64,000 nucleotides of DNA from NCBI RefSeq assembly GCF_035944375.1, contig NZ_DASZBE010000011.1; one strand, written 5' to 3'. The notes under the pieces were generated by a model. The model worked only from the letters and a program-made list of their open reading frames with translations. It was not told where the DNA came from and did no database searches. The translations under genes and the position numbers were made by a program. Origin of the DNA: Allobosea sp035944375 (GTDB taxonomy: Bacteria; Pseudomonadota; Alphaproteobacteria; Rhizobiales; Beijerinckiaceae). This document shows positions 19,729-28,867 of this stretch, piece after piece (position 1 is the first letter of the stretch; each line of letters begins with the position of its first letter).

Positions 19729-21198
19729 ATGGCGCAGTCCGGCATTCTGGCGCGTCTCGACCACCCGGCCGATTTCGACGGCTGGCGGCGGCAGGCGCGC
19801 GCACTCGCCCTGGCGGAGGTGGCGCCGGGCCGGATCGACTGGCACATCGGGACGGAAGCGTCCGGGCTCTTCGCCGGGCTGGCCGAACCGCCGCCGGTGC
19901 CGGCGAGCGGGGCGGAGCTTCGGGTGCCGCGGGAATTCGTCGAGCTGGCGCAGGCGGTCGTCTGCCACCGCGACGCCGGCCGCTTCGACCTGCTCTACCG
20001 GCTGCTGCTGCGCCTCCAGCGCGAGCCGATGCTGCTGCATGTCGTCACCGACGACGAGGTGCATCGCGCCCGGGCGATGGCCAAGTCGGTCCGCCGCGAC
20101 CTGCACAAGATGACCGCCTTCGTCCGTTTCCGCGAGGTCGTCGGCCCCGATGGCAGGGAGGCCTTCGTCGCCTGGTTCGAGCCCGAGCACCATATCGTCG
20201 AGCGGGTCTCGCGCTTCTTCGTCGAGCGCTTTGCGGCGATGCGCTGGTCGATCCTGACGCCGCTGCGCTCGCTGTACTGGGACGGCATGACGCTACATCT
20301 GGGGGAGGGCGCCTCAAGGGCCGAAGCGCCGGACGACGACGCGATGGAGGCCTATTGGCGGACCTACTACGCCAATATCTTCAATCCCGCCCGGCTCAAG
20401 ATCAAAGCCATGAAAGCGGAGATGCCGGAGAAGTACTGGCGCAACCTCCCTGAGGCCGAACTGATCGCACCGCTGATCGCGGCGGCCGGACGGCGCTCGG
20501 AAGAGATGGTGATGAAGGCCCCGACCCTGCCGCCGGAGCGGCATCTGCGGCAGATGCAACGCCAGCGGGACGCCGAGCCCGGCTCGCCGGAGGCACCCGC
20601 CTCCTGGGAGCAGGCGCGGCAAGCTGCGAAGGATTGTTCGCGCTGCGGGCTGTGCCAGCATGCGACGCAGACCGTGTTCGGCGATGGGCCGCTGGCGGCG
20701 CCGGTGATGTTCGTCGGCGAGCAGCCGGGCGATCAGGAGGATCTGGCGGGCAAGCCCTTCGTCGGCCCCGCGGGGCAGGTCTTCGACGCGGTGATGGCGG
20801 AGGCCGGGCTCGACCGCAGCCGCGCCTATGTCACCAATGCGGTCAAGCACTTCAAATTCACGCTGCGCGGCAAGCGGCGCATCCATGAGCGGCCCAATGC
20901 CGGGGAGATCGCGGCCTGCCGCTTCTGGCTCGGGCTGGAACGGGAGTTCGTGAAGCCGCGGCTCGTGGTGGCGCTGGGCGCGACCGCGCTACACGCCCTG
21001 ACCGGCCATCGCGGCTCGCTTTCCTCGATGCGCGAGCGCGAACTGGCCCTCGACGACGGCACGGCGCTGCTCGCGACCGTCCACCCGTCTTATCTGCTGC
21101 GGCTGCCAGATGAAGAGGCGCGCGAGCGCGAGACGGCCCGCTTCCGCGCGGATCTCGCCCGTGTCGGGGTGATCGTGCCGGACATGGTCGCGGCATAG
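19729..21198 (+). CDS. udgX: UdgX family uracil-DNA binding/glycosylase protein with N-terminal DUF4130
   Basis: About 489 residues in two parts. Residues 1-240 form the DUF4130 region found fused to this glycosylase, and about 290-480 form a UDG superfamily fold with motif GEQPGDQED, FVGPAG, and the late HPSYLLR. The loop KRRIHERP (K382-H386) is the hallmark of UdgX, where the histidine is known to bond covalently to uracil-derived abasic DNA. Cysteines in CSRCGLC and GEIAACRFW are candidates for the Fe-S cluster. A GAGG site 6 bases upstream supports the ATG at 19729; a GTG at 19717 overlapping the previous stop is an alternative. It is expected to be SOS-controlled with its partner. Confidence 0.95.
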   Translation: MAQSGILARLDHPADFDGWRRQARALALAEVAPGRIDWHIGTEASGLFAGLAEPPPVPASGAELRVPREFVELAQAVVCHRDAGRFDLLYRLLLRLQREPMLLHVVTDDEVHRARAMAKSVRRDLHKMTAFVRFREVVGPDGREAFVAWFEPEHHIVERVSRFFVERFAAMRWSILTPLRSLYWDGMTLHLGEGASRAEAPDDDAMEAYWRTYYANIFNPARLKIKAMKAEMPEKYWRNLPEAELIAPLIAAAGRRSEEMVMKAPTLPPERHLRQMQRQRDAEPGSPEAPASWEQARQAAKDCSRCGLCQHATQTVFGDGPLAAPVMFVGEQPGDQEDLAGKPFVGPAGQVFDAVMAEAGLDRSRAYVTNAVKHFKFTLRGKRRIHERPNAGEIAACRFWLGLEREFVKPRLVVALGATALHALTGHRGSLSSMRERELALDDGTALLATVHPSYLLRLPDEEARERETARFRADLARVGVIVPDMVAA

Positions 21199-21219
21199 GT
21201 CGTCCTGTTACCATCCCGG

Positions 21220-21312
21220 GTCATCCCGGGCGACCGCAGGGAGACCCGGGATCCATTCCGGAACGGTTCCGGCATGGATCCCGGGTCTGCGCTTCGCTCC
21301 GCCCGGGATGAC
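21220..21312. repeat. Palindromic repeat, family B, copy 1
   Basis: The ends GTCATCCCGGGC and GCCCGGGATGAC pair, as do internal GACCCGGGATCCAT and ATGGATCCCGGGTC. It lies just past udgX and could serve as its terminator. Copy 2 at 22181-22271 shares the GCTTCGCTCCGCCC arm. Confidence 0.8.
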
Positions 21313-21410
21313 GGCGTCAGGGTTCTGAAGGGTCCGAGCGTCAACTGCTTGAGCGATTGACCCGGTACTCCTCCCGGTGTCCCCTCCGCACAAACGAGAA
21401 GAGGGTCGGC

Positions 21411-22172
21411 ATGGTCGAGGATCTGAAGGGCAAGCGCGTGCTGGTGACCGGCGCCTCGTCGGGGCTCGGCGCGCATTTCGTGCGGCTGCTGGCGGGGCAG
21501 GGCGCGCATGTCGTCGCCGCCGCGCGTCGTGTCGAGCGGCTGGAAGAGCTGGTGGCGGACTGCGCGGCGCTGCCGGGCCAGGTGATGCCGCTCGTCCTCG
21601 ACGTCGCCTCGGTGCCTTCGATCCAGGCGGGCGTGGCGGAGGCGGCGCGGCTGCTCGGCGGGCTCGACGTGCTCGTCAACAATGCCGGCATCGGCGAGAC
21701 CGAAGCCGCGATCTCGGTTACCGAGGCGCAGTGGGACGCGCAGCTCGACGTCAACCTGAAGGGCTGCTTCTTCGCGGCGCAGGCTGCGGCGCAGGTCATG
21801 ATCGAGGGGAAGCAAGGCGGGGCGATCGTCAACATCGCCTCGATTCTGGGCGAGCGGGTGATGACCCGCGTCGTGCCCTATGCCGTCTCCAAGGCCGGGC
21901 TGATCCAGATGACCAAGGGGCTGGCGCTGGAATGGGCGCGCCACGGCATCCGGGTCAACGCGCTCGCGCCGGGCTATATCGTCACCGACATCAACCGCGA
22001 TTTTTTCGAAAGTGAGGCCGGCGAGGCGCTGACCAAGCGCATTCCGAGCCGCCGCATCGGCGACCCCGCCGATCTCGACGGGCCGCTGTTGCTGCTCTGC
22101 TCGGAGGCCGGGCGCCACATGACCGGGGCTGTGGTCGCTGTCGATGGCGGGCATCTGGTCAGCGGGTTGTAA
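21411..22172 (+). CDS. SDR family oxidoreductase
   Basis: Classical short-chain dehydrogenase/reductase of 253 residues. The Rossmann motif TGASSGLG is at 13-20 and NNAG at 90-93. The catalytic set is Ser144 (NIAS), Tyr157 and Lys161 (YAVSK), and a C-terminal AVDGGH motif closes the fold. The ATG at 21411 follows an AGAAGAGGG site; the longer frame from a TTG at 21357 is not supported. The gene stands alone between two family B palindromes. An alcohol or 3-oxoacyl substrate is typical, but the sequence does not say which. A link to the urate genes downstream is not indicated. Confidence 0.92.
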   Translation: MVEDLKGKRVLVTGASSGLGAHFVRLLAGQGAHVVAAARRVERLEELVADCAALPGQVMPLVLDVASVPSIQAGVAEAARLLGGLDVLVNNAGIGETEAAISVTEAQWDAQLDVNLKGCFFAAQAAAQVMIEGKQGGAIVNIASILGERVMTRVVPYAVSKAGLIQMTKGLALEWARHGIRVNALAPGYIVTDINRDFFESEAGEALTKRIPSRRIGDPADLDGPLLLLCSEAGRHMTGAVVAVDGGHLVSGL

Positions 22173-22180
22173 GTTCGCGC

Positions 22181-22271
22181 GTCATGCTCGGGCGAAGACC
22201 CGAGCATCTCAGGCCGGAGATGATCCTGCCAGAGATTCTCGGGTCTTCGCTTCGCTCCGCCCGAGAATGAC
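22181..22271. repeat. Palindromic repeat, family B, copy 2
   Basis: GTCATGCTCGGGCGAAGACCCGAG at the left pairs in part with CTCGGGTCTTCG and CCGAGAATGAC at the right. It shares the GCTTCGCTCCGCCC block and overall plan with copy 1. It fills the gap between the convergent SDR and puuE-uraD stops. Confidence 0.8.
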
Positions 22272-22276
22272 GGCTT

Positions 22277-23695
22277 TCAGCGCATGATCTCCTTCAGCCG
22301 CAGCAGCGAGATGCGCTCGACCTGTCCCAGCGCCGTCTCGAACTCGACCTCCGGCGTGCTCTGCAGCCGCGTCTCGAAGGCCTGCAGGATCGCGTCCTTG
22401 CTGGCGCCGGCCACCGCCATGATGAAGGGGATGCCGAAGCGGGCCTTGTAGGCGTCGTTCAGCTCCGTGAAGCGGGCGCGCTCGGCGGCGGTCAGCCGGT
22501 CGAGGCCGGCGGAGGCCTGCTCGCCGATCGATTCCTCCGTCATCTCGCCGGCGGCCGCGAGCTTGCCGGCGAGGTCGGGATGGCCGAGCAGCAGCGCCTT
22601 CAGCTTGTCGCGCGGGGCGGCGCGCATGACCTTCACCATCGCCGCATGCAGGGTCTCTGCATCGTCATGGGCGGGGGTGATGCCGGCGTCGAAGGTGGCC
22701 TCGGCGATCCAGGGTGCGTTCTCCCAGATCCGGCCGAAGACCTCGACGAAGAGCGCCTTGGGCACGGCAGACGGGCGATAGCCGCCGGCCGGCGGGTGGT
22801 GGCGGACCCAGTGGCGGGCGATGTCGAGCCGCGTCGCGACCCAGACATCGTCATGGCTCTGCACATGGTCGAGGAAGCGCGCCAGCGCCGCGGCCCGGCC
22901 CGGCCGGCCGACGAGCCGGCAATGCAGGCCGATCGACATCATCTTCGGCGCGGTCTCGCCCTCGGCATAGAGAAGGTCGAAGGAGTCCCTAAGATAGGCG
23001 AAGAACTGGTCGCCGCTGTTGAAGCCCTGCGGCGTGGCGAAGCGCATGTCGTTGGCATCAAGCGTGTAGGGCACGGCGAGCTGCGGCCCCTTCGGTCCGC
23101 TCAGCCAATAGGGCAACTCATCGGCATAGCTGTCGGCGGTGTAGAGAAAGCCGCCTTCTTCCATCATCAGCGGCGTCGTGCGCTCCGAGGAGCGGCCCTG
23201 GTAGAAGCCGAGCGGCCGCGCGCCGGTGATCTCGCGCTGGATGTGGATGGATTCGAGGATGTGGGCGCGCTCCTTCTCGGCTGGCACGTCGCGATAGTCG
23301 ATCCATTTCAGGCCGTGGGTGGCGATCTCCCAGCCGGCCTCCTGCATCGACGACGCGATTTCGGGGTAGCGCTGCAGGGCGCTCGCTACGGCGAAGACGG
23401 TCACCGGCAGCTTGCGCTCCGTGAACATCCGCCAGAGTCGCCAGTAGCCGGCGCGGGAGCCGTATTCGTAGATCGACTCCATGTTCATGTGGCGCTGGCC
23501 GGGCCAGGGCGCGGCGCCGACGATCTCGGAGAGGAAGGCCTCGGAGGCGGCGTCCCCATGCAGGATGTTGTTCTCAGCCCCCTCCTCGTAATTGATCACG
23601 AACTGCACGGCGATGCGGGCGTTGCCGGGCCAGCGCGGATGCGGCGGGGTGCGGCCATAGCCCTTGAGGTCGCGCGGATAGGCAGTGTCGGTCAT
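22277..23695 (-). CDS. puuE-uraD: PuuE allantoinase fused to OHCU decarboxylase (UraD)
   Basis: 472-residue fusion. Residues 1-300 are a PuuE-type allantoinase of the polysaccharide deacetylase fold (NYEEGAENN, NMESIYEYGSRAG, ATHGLKW), hydrolysing allantoin to allantoate. Residues about 310-472 are OHCU decarboxylase, with the C-terminal signature RFGIPFIMAVAG and a QVERISLLRL helix; it converts OHCU to S-allantoin. The lengths equal the two single proteins added together. Thus one polypeptide carries the last two steps of urate breakdown, with the later enzyme at the N-terminus. It runs leftward in the same direction as uraH, with repeat A copy 2 between them. Confidence 0.94.
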   Translation of the reverse strand: MTDTAYPRDLKGYGRTPPHPRWPGNARIAVQFVINYEEGAENNILHGDAASEAFLSEIVGAAPWPGQRHMNMESIYEYGSRAGYWRLWRMFTERKLPVTVFAVASALQRYPEIASSMQEAGWEIATHGLKWIDYRDVPAEKERAHILESIHIQREITGARPLGFYQGRSSERTTPLMMEEGGFLYTADSYADELPYWLSGPKGPQLAVPYTLDANDMRFATPQGFNSGDQFFAYLRDSFDLLYAEGETAPKMMSIGLHCRLVGRPGRAAALARFLDHVQSHDDVWVATRLDIARHWVRHHPPAGGYRPSAVPKALFVEVFGRIWENAPWIAEATFDAGITPAHDDAETLHAAMVKVMRAAPRDKLKALLLGHPDLAGKLAAAGEMTEESIGEQASAGLDRLTAAERARFTELNDAYKARFGIPFIMAVAGASKDAILQAFETRLQSTPEVEFETALGQVERISLLRLKEIMR

Positions 23696-23784
23696 GGCGG
23701 GCGGCGCTCGCAGATTGATTCAGGTCGGGGTCGTAAGCGACTGACAGGCAAGTGGGAAAGGTCGTATTGGGCAACGGCGTTGTC

Positions 23785-23865
23785 CGTCATTGCGAGCGGA
23801 GCGAAGCAATCCAGGGGCCATCGGGCACCATCGCTCTGGATTGCTTCGCTGCGCTCGCAATGACG
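23785..23865. repeat. Palindromic repeat, family A, copy 2
   Basis: It has the same terminal CGTCATTGCGAG / CTCGCAATGACG and inner GAGCGAAGCAATCCAG / CTGGATTGCTTCGCTGC arms as copy 1 at 4525-4622. It lies between uraH and puuE-uraD and may attenuate read-through. Confidence 0.85.
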
Positions 23866-23872
23866 ACGGGGC

Positions 23873-24226
23873 TCAGCTCCCGCGATAGGTCGTGTAGCCA
23901 TAGGGCGAGCAGTTGAGCGGCACATGCCAGTGCCGGCTGGTGTCGGCGATGCCGAAGCGGACCGTGACGGTCTCCAGGAACGCGGGCTCGGGCAGGGCGA
24001 CGCCGCGGCCGCGGAAATAGGGGCCGATCGCGAAGTCGATCTCATAGAGGCCGGGCTGCGTCGCCTCGGGCGTCAGCAGCGGTCCGTCGGTGCGGCCATC
24101 GACATTGGTCACAGTGGTTGCGAGGGTTTCGGCTTTGCCGTTCGTGACGCGACGAAGCGTCACCGCCACGCCTGCGGCCGGGACGCCACCATGGGTGTCG
24201 AGGATATGTGTCGTCAGTCCCGCCAT
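23873..24226 (-). CDS. uraH: Hydroxyisourate hydrolase
   Basis: Transthyretin-like enzyme that hydrolyses 5-hydroxyisourate to OHCU. At 117 residues it has the normal length. It carries the N-terminal HILDTHGG histidine motif, the DGRTDGPLL motif and the diagnostic C-terminal YRGS tetrapeptide. The ATG at 24226 follows a GGAAGGA ribosome-binding site; the frame runs on to 24346 but without family similarity. It is divergent from puuD across 127 bases, so a shared control region for the urate genes is expected there. Confidence 0.96.
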   Translation of the reverse strand: MAGLTTHILDTHGGVPAAGVAVTLRRVTNGKAETLATTVTNVDGRTDGPLLTPEATQPGLYEIDFAIGPYFRGRGVALPEPAFLETVTVRFGIADTSRHWHVPLNCSPYGYTTYRGS

Positions 24227-24353
24227 GCCGTCCTTCCCGCCTTCTATCTCGTCGCGCGCGGCGCCGCGCTTGCATGCCGCCTTGCGCCAACCGTAACTTC
24301 GGCGCGGGCGAAGTCCATCGTCCTGCGCGCCAGATGAGGGGACCACCGCGGCG

Positions 24354-25589
24354 ATGCTCGACGCCTATCTGATGGAATGGGGCGGCATGCTGCTGCGCTG
24401 GCTGCATGTGATCACGGCGATCGCCTGGATCGGCTCGTCCTTCTTCTTCATCCATCTCGACGCGTCCTTGCGTCCCGCCGCCGACATTCAGCCGGGCGAG
24501 GGGGGCCGGGCGTGGCAGGTCCATGGCGGCGGCTTCTACGAGATGCGGAAATATCTGGTCGCGCCCGCCGTGATGCCAGCCGAGCTGACCTGGCACAAAT
24601 GGCAGGCCTACTGGACCTGGATCTCGGGCTTCTTCCTGCTGGTCTGGGTTTATTATGCGCAGTCGGAGCTCTACCTGATCGACCCGGCGGTGATGCAGCT
24701 CTCGCCCCCCGCCGCGGGCGCCATCGGCATCCTGGCGCTGGTCTTCGGCTGGCTGTTCTATGACTGGCTGTGCCGGTCGCCGCTCGGGCGCAACGACGTC
24801 GTGCTCGGCCTGCTCGGCTTTTCCTATGTGGTCGCGGCGAGCTGGGCGTTTGCTTCGGTCTTCTCCGGCCGCGGCGCGCTGATCCACACCGGCGCGCTGA
24901 TGGCGACGATCATGACCGCCAATGTCTTCTTCAACATCATGCCCGGCCAGCGGAAGGTCATCGCGGCGCTGACCGCCGGCGAGAAGCCGGACCCAAAATA
25001 TGGCAAGGCGGCCAAGCAGCGCTCGCTGCACAACAACTACATCACCCTGCCGGTGCTGTTCCTGATGCTGTCGAACCACTATCCGGTGACCTACGCCAAT
25101 TCGGCGGTGATACCGGTGCTGGTGGCGCTGATCATCGTGGCGGGCGCGCTGATCCGGCATTTCTTCAATGTCCGCCATGCCGATCATGCGAAATCGCCCT
25201 GGTGGACCTGGGCGGTCGCGCTGGTGGCGCTCTGGCTCGCCTTCTGGGTGGCGATGGCGTCGTCGCCCGGCGGACGCGAGCGGCTCGGCCTCCTGCCGCT
25301 GCCCGAAGCAAAGCCGGTGATGCTGGCCGGCCTGCAGCCGCCGCCGGAGGCCGTCGCCAATATCGTCACCGGGCGCTGCGCGATGTGCCATGCGCCCGAG
25401 CCGACCTGGCCCGGCATCCAGATTCCCCCCAAGGGCGTGCTGTTGCACGAGCCGGAGACGATCGCGGCCCATGCGCGGGCCATTCGCGTCCAGGCCGTGA
25501 TGACCCATGCGATGCCGCCCAACAACCTCTCGGGGATGACGGCCGAGGAGCGGCGCGTGCTGGCGCAGTGGCTGGCGCAGGCGCGCTGA
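24354..25589 (+). CDS. puuD: Membrane-bound urate hydroxylase PuuD with cytochrome c domain
   Basis: 411 residues. Several transmembrane helices in the first 300 residues (starting WGGMLLRWLHVITAIAWIGSS) form the urate hydroxylase domain, and a C-terminal cytochrome c domain has the haem site CAMCH at 342-346. It oxidises urate to 5-hydroxyisourate and feeds electrons to the respiratory chain rather than to oxygen. With uraH and puuE-uraD it completes urate to allantoate. The ATG at 24354 is used. It is followed by about 170 bases without a clear terminator before the YfhO-like gene. Confidence 0.95.
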   Translation: MLDAYLMEWGGMLLRWLHVITAIAWIGSSFFFIHLDASLRPAADIQPGEGGRAWQVHGGGFYEMRKYLVAPAVMPAELTWHKWQAYWTWISGFFLLVWVYYAQSELYLIDPAVMQLSPPAAGAIGILALVFGWLFYDWLCRSPLGRNDVVLGLLGFSYVVAASWAFASVFSGRGALIHTGALMATIMTANVFFNIMPGQRKVIAALTAGEKPDPKYGKAAKQRSLHNNYITLPVLFLMLSNHYPVTYANSAVIPVLVALIIVAGALIRHFFNVRHADHAKSPWWTWAVALVALWLAFWVAMASSPGGRERLGLLPLPEAKPVMLAGLQPPPEAVANIVTGRCAMCHAPEPTWPGIQIPPKGVLLHEPETIAAHARAIRVQAVMTHAMPPNNLSGMTAEERRVLAQWLAQAR

Positions 25590-25759
25590 GTCGCCGATCA
25601 CGGTAACCCCTTCTTGAGGGTGTCGGCGGCGGGATCACCTTTGCGTGATTTCATTCAGTTTCAGTTCACCTGCCAGCCGCCAAAGGTCGTGCCACTGACA
25701 GGCTGGAGGCGGGCTCTCTTCCCGGAGTCGTCCAGGCCGATAGGGGACCGGGGGGTCCG

Positions 25760-28258
25760 TTGGACGCGCATTCGAAAAGGGTCGCCGGCTATGGGCTGGC
25801 GGCCATCGCCTTCATCTGTGTCTGGAGCGTGCTGTGCTGGCCCTGGCTGTCGGGCGCGGTCACGATTCCCTTCGACGCCAAGGCGCATTTCCAGGCGCAG
25901 ATCCAGTTTCTCGCAAGTGCGCTGCATTCGGGGCAGTCGCCGTTCTGGACTCACAACGTCTTCGGCGGCTCGCCCCAGGTGGCCGATCCCCAATCGCTGA
26001 TCTTCTCGCCTGCCATCCTTCTCGCTTTGCTGTCGCCGGCGCCGAGTTTCCGCGTCGTCGACGCCTATGTCCTGGCTCATCTGCTGGCCGGCGGCTTGGC
26101 GCTGATGATGATCTTCCGCGACCGGAACTGGCACCCGGCCGGCGGGTTGCTGGCGGCGATCGTCTTCGCCTTCGGCGCCTCGGCGGCCTGGCGGGTGCAG
26201 CATGTCGGGCAGATCGCCAGCCTCGCCTTCTTCGCCATCGCGCTGTGGCTGACCTTGCGAATGCTGCAGCGTGCCTCGCTGGCGGCGGGGGCGCTGGCGG
26301 GTCTGGCGGCCGGCCTGATGATGGTCGAGCCCGACCAGGTGGCGCTGCTGGGAGCCTATATCCTGATCGGGGTGGTGGTGGCGCACTGGCTGTCCGGCGG
26401 CTGGCCGGCGCTGCGCACCAGCCTCCTGCCGGGGTCACTGGCGGCAGTGGTCGGCCTCGGCGTCGTGGCGCTGCCGCTGCTCTGGACCTGGCTCTTCGCC
26501 GAGGCGACGACCCGGCCCGCGGTCGATCTGGTCGAAGCGGGGCGGGGCTCACTGCATCCGGCCTCGCTGCTGACGGCTTTCGTCTCGGACCTGTTTGGCG
26601 CCCAGGATCCCAAGGTCGAGTTCTGGGGGCCGTACAGCCCGCGATGGAACGCCAAGGAGCTGTTCCTGTCGCAGAACATGGGCCAGGTCTATTTTGGGGC
26701 CCTGCCGGCGCTGCTCCTGATCGTGCCCGGGCTGAGCCGCGGCTGGCTCTGGGACCGGGGCATCCGCAGTCTCACCATCCTGTTTGCGCTGATGGTGCTG
26801 TTCGCCCTCGGCCGCTACACGCCCGCCTTCGCCGCCTTCTACCACTACCTCCCGGGCATCGACGCCTTCCGCCGGCCCGCCGACGCCACCTTCCTGATCG
26901 GCGCTCTCGGCGCGGTCCTGGCGGGCTATGTGCTGCATCGGCTGTTCGCGCAGCCGAGCCTCGGGCTGACGAAGCGCGACCTGCTCTGGGGCGGCGGTCT
27001 CGTTGTCGCGCTGGCCGGTCTGGCGCTGCTGGTCTCGTCGCAGCAGGGGCGGCTGACGGAGGCGCTCAAGCCCGTCGCGTTCGCCCTGCTGTGGCTCTCT
27101 CTGGCCCTGGCACTGCTTTATGGGCTGCGCCACATGCGGAGCGGGTTTGGCCCGCTGGCGGCGGCGATGCTGGTCACCGGCGTCGTGGCGGCCGATCTCG
27201 GGGTCAACAACGGGCCCAACGAATCGACCGCCCTGGCACCTGATCTCTATGACGTGCTGCGCCCCGACACCCGTAACGAAACCGTGCAGGTGCTGAAGCG
27301 GCTGACGGCCCAGCCGGCGGGCTCGCTGCGGCGCGACCGGGTGGAACTGCTCGGCATGGGCTTCGAATGGCCCAATGCCGGCATGGTCCATGGCTTCGAT
27401 CATACGCTCGGCTACAACCCGCTGCGGCTGGCGGATTTCTCGGAGGCCGTTGGCACGCGCGACACCATCGCCGGGCCCGACCAGCGCAAGTTCACGCCGC
27501 TGTTTCCCTCCTATCGCTGCCGCCTCGCCAATCTGCTGGGGCTTCGCTACATCGCCTCGCCGGTGCCGATCGAGCAGGTCGACCACGCTCTGCGCGAGGG
27601 CGATCTCCGGCTGATCGCGCGGACGAGGGAAGGCTATGTCTACGAGAACCCGCGCGCCCTGCCGCGGGTGCAGTTCGTCGGCGGCTGGGAGATGGCCGAT
27701 TTCGAGGCGATGAAGCAGAGCGGCCGCTGGCCGGAGGTCGATCCCCAGCAATCCGTCCTGCTCGACGCCGAGCCGCCGCTTCCCATGACCGAGGGGCCGG
27801 CTCTGGCCAAGGCCGAGATCCGGCTGAGCCGCTACGAGAACACGGAGGTCGAGATCGAGGTCACGGCACCCATCGCAGGCTTCGTCGTGCTCAACGACAT
27901 CTGGCATCCCTGGTGGCGGGCCGAAATCGACGGGGTGGAGACCGAGATCCTGAAGGCCAATGTTCTGTTCCGGGCCGTCCAGGTTCCGGCCGGGCGCCAC
28001 AAGGTCACGTTCAGCTTCAGGCCGCTCGAAGGCGCACTGGCCGAACTGCGCGAGCGCGTGAGCCCGGCCCCCGTGGAGGAGGGCGAGGATCTGCTGCCGC
28101 TGCCGCCGCTGGAGGACGAGCCGCTGGTCGCCGATGGCGGCTCGCTGCTGCCCTCGCTGCTCGCCGGCCCGTCCCAGCAGGTGCGTGACTCGCTCAGGCT
28201 CGGCCCCGCGGCGCCGGTCGCGGGCCGCGAGACGGTGTCGTCGGCGCTGGCCCACTGA
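25760..28258 (+). CDS. YfhO-like multispanning membrane protein
   Basis: 832 residues. The first 490 residues contain about a dozen hydrophobic helices, and the remaining 340 are largely soluble and probably periplasmic. The pattern of the first external loop (FDAKAHFQAQ, then VFGGSPQVADPQ) and the late WHPWWRAEIDG motif match YfhO/GT-C-like membrane proteins linked to cell-surface glycosylation. The start is a TTG at 25760 behind a G-rich stretch; no better start is visible. The last 70 residues are acidic and proline-rich. The gene is isolated from any polysaccharide cluster. A role as lipid-linked sugar transferase is inference. Confidence 0.8.
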   Translation: MDAHSKRVAGYGLAAIAFICVWSVLCWPWLSGAVTIPFDAKAHFQAQIQFLASALHSGQSPFWTHNVFGGSPQVADPQSLIFSPAILLALLSPAPSFRVVDAYVLAHLLAGGLALMMIFRDRNWHPAGGLLAAIVFAFGASAAWRVQHVGQIASLAFFAIALWLTLRMLQRASLAAGALAGLAAGLMMVEPDQVALLGAYILIGVVVAHWLSGGWPALRTSLLPGSLAAVVGLGVVALPLLWTWLFAEATTRPAVDLVEAGRGSLHPASLLTAFVSDLFGAQDPKVEFWGPYSPRWNAKELFLSQNMGQVYFGALPALLLIVPGLSRGWLWDRGIRSLTILFALMVLFALGRYTPAFAAFYHYLPGIDAFRRPADATFLIGALGAVLAGYVLHRLFAQPSLGLTKRDLLWGGGLVVALAGLALLVSSQQGRLTEALKPVAFALLWLSLALALLYGLRHMRSGFGPLAAAMLVTGVVAADLGVNNGPNESTALAPDLYDVLRPDTRNETVQVLKRLTAQPAGSLRRDRVELLGMGFEWPNAGMVHGFDHTLGYNPLRLADFSEAVGTRDTIAGPDQRKFTPLFPSYRCRLANLLGLRYIASPVPIEQVDHALREGDLRLIARTREGYVYENPRALPRVQFVGGWEMADFEAMKQSGRWPEVDPQQSVLLDAEPPLPMTEGPALAKAEIRLSRYENTEVEIEVTAPIAGFVVLNDIWHPWWRAEIDGVETEILKANVLFRAVQVPAGRHKVTFSFRPLEGALAELRERVSPAPVEEGEDLLPLPPLEDEPLVADGGSLLPSLLAGPSQQVRDSLRLGPAAPVAGRETVSSALAH

Positions 28259-28277
28259 TCCGGGCCGCGTCGCCTTC

Positions 28278-28706
28278 TCAGGCGCCGGTGTCGCCGACGA
28301 GGCCTGCTGCGGCGATGCCGGCCAAGGCCGCGGCCTCGTCATTGTCGGAGGTGTCGCCCGAGATGCCGATGGCGCCGAGCAGCGCTCCGCCCGCATCGCG
28401 AATCAGCACGCCGCCGGGCACCGGCACGAGCGAGCCGCCGACGGCGTGGGTCGCCGCCTCGACGAAATAGGGGCGCTCCAGCGCCATCTTGTGCAGAGCG
28501 CGCGAGCCGACGCCCATGGCGACGGCGCCATGGGCCTTGCCCAGCGCGATCTCGCCGCGCTTCAGGCTGGTGCCGTCCTGCGCGGCGAAGAGCTTCTGCG
28601 CGCCGCGGGCGTCGAGGATGGCGATGGCCAGCGGCTTGAAGCCGGCGCCCTGGGCCTGGGCGAGGGCGGTGGCCAGGATCGTCTGGGCCTGGGCGAGGGT
28701 CAGCAT
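28278..28706 (-). CDS. GlcG/HbpS-like heme-binding family protein (DUF336)
   Basis: 142-residue protein of the GlcG/HbpS family. Typical stretches are LTLAQAQTILATALAQA, the middle GEIALGKAHGAVAMG, and VGGSLVPVPGGVLIRD followed by GAIGISGDTSDNDEAAA. The ATG at 28706 follows an AGGAG site 7 bases upstream; the longer frame to 28778 is unsupported. There is no signal peptide, so it is cytoplasmic here. It converges on the YfhO-like gene, with stops 20 bases apart. Members bind haem or cobalamin, or sit beside glycolate oxidase genes; its ligand here is unknown. Confidence 0.85.
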   Translation of the reverse strand: MLTLAQAQTILATALAQAQGAGFKPLAIAILDARGAQKLFAAQDGTSLKRGEIALGKAHGAVAMGVGSRALHKMALERPYFVEAATHAVGGSLVPVPGGVLIRDAGGALLGAIGISGDTSDNDEAAALAGIAAAGLVGDTGA

Positions 28707-28867
28707 CGGGAAGCTCCTGTTGGCGGTTTTGCGCGCTTGTGACAGTCGCTGCGGGCCGGGGAAAGCCCCCTTCTGCATTCTTCTGCGCTGAAGATCTCGG
28801 CTCTCGCTACGGCATCCCCCGCGAAAAGCACTGGCTGCGACACGGCCGCCTTGAACATGTCACCGCA

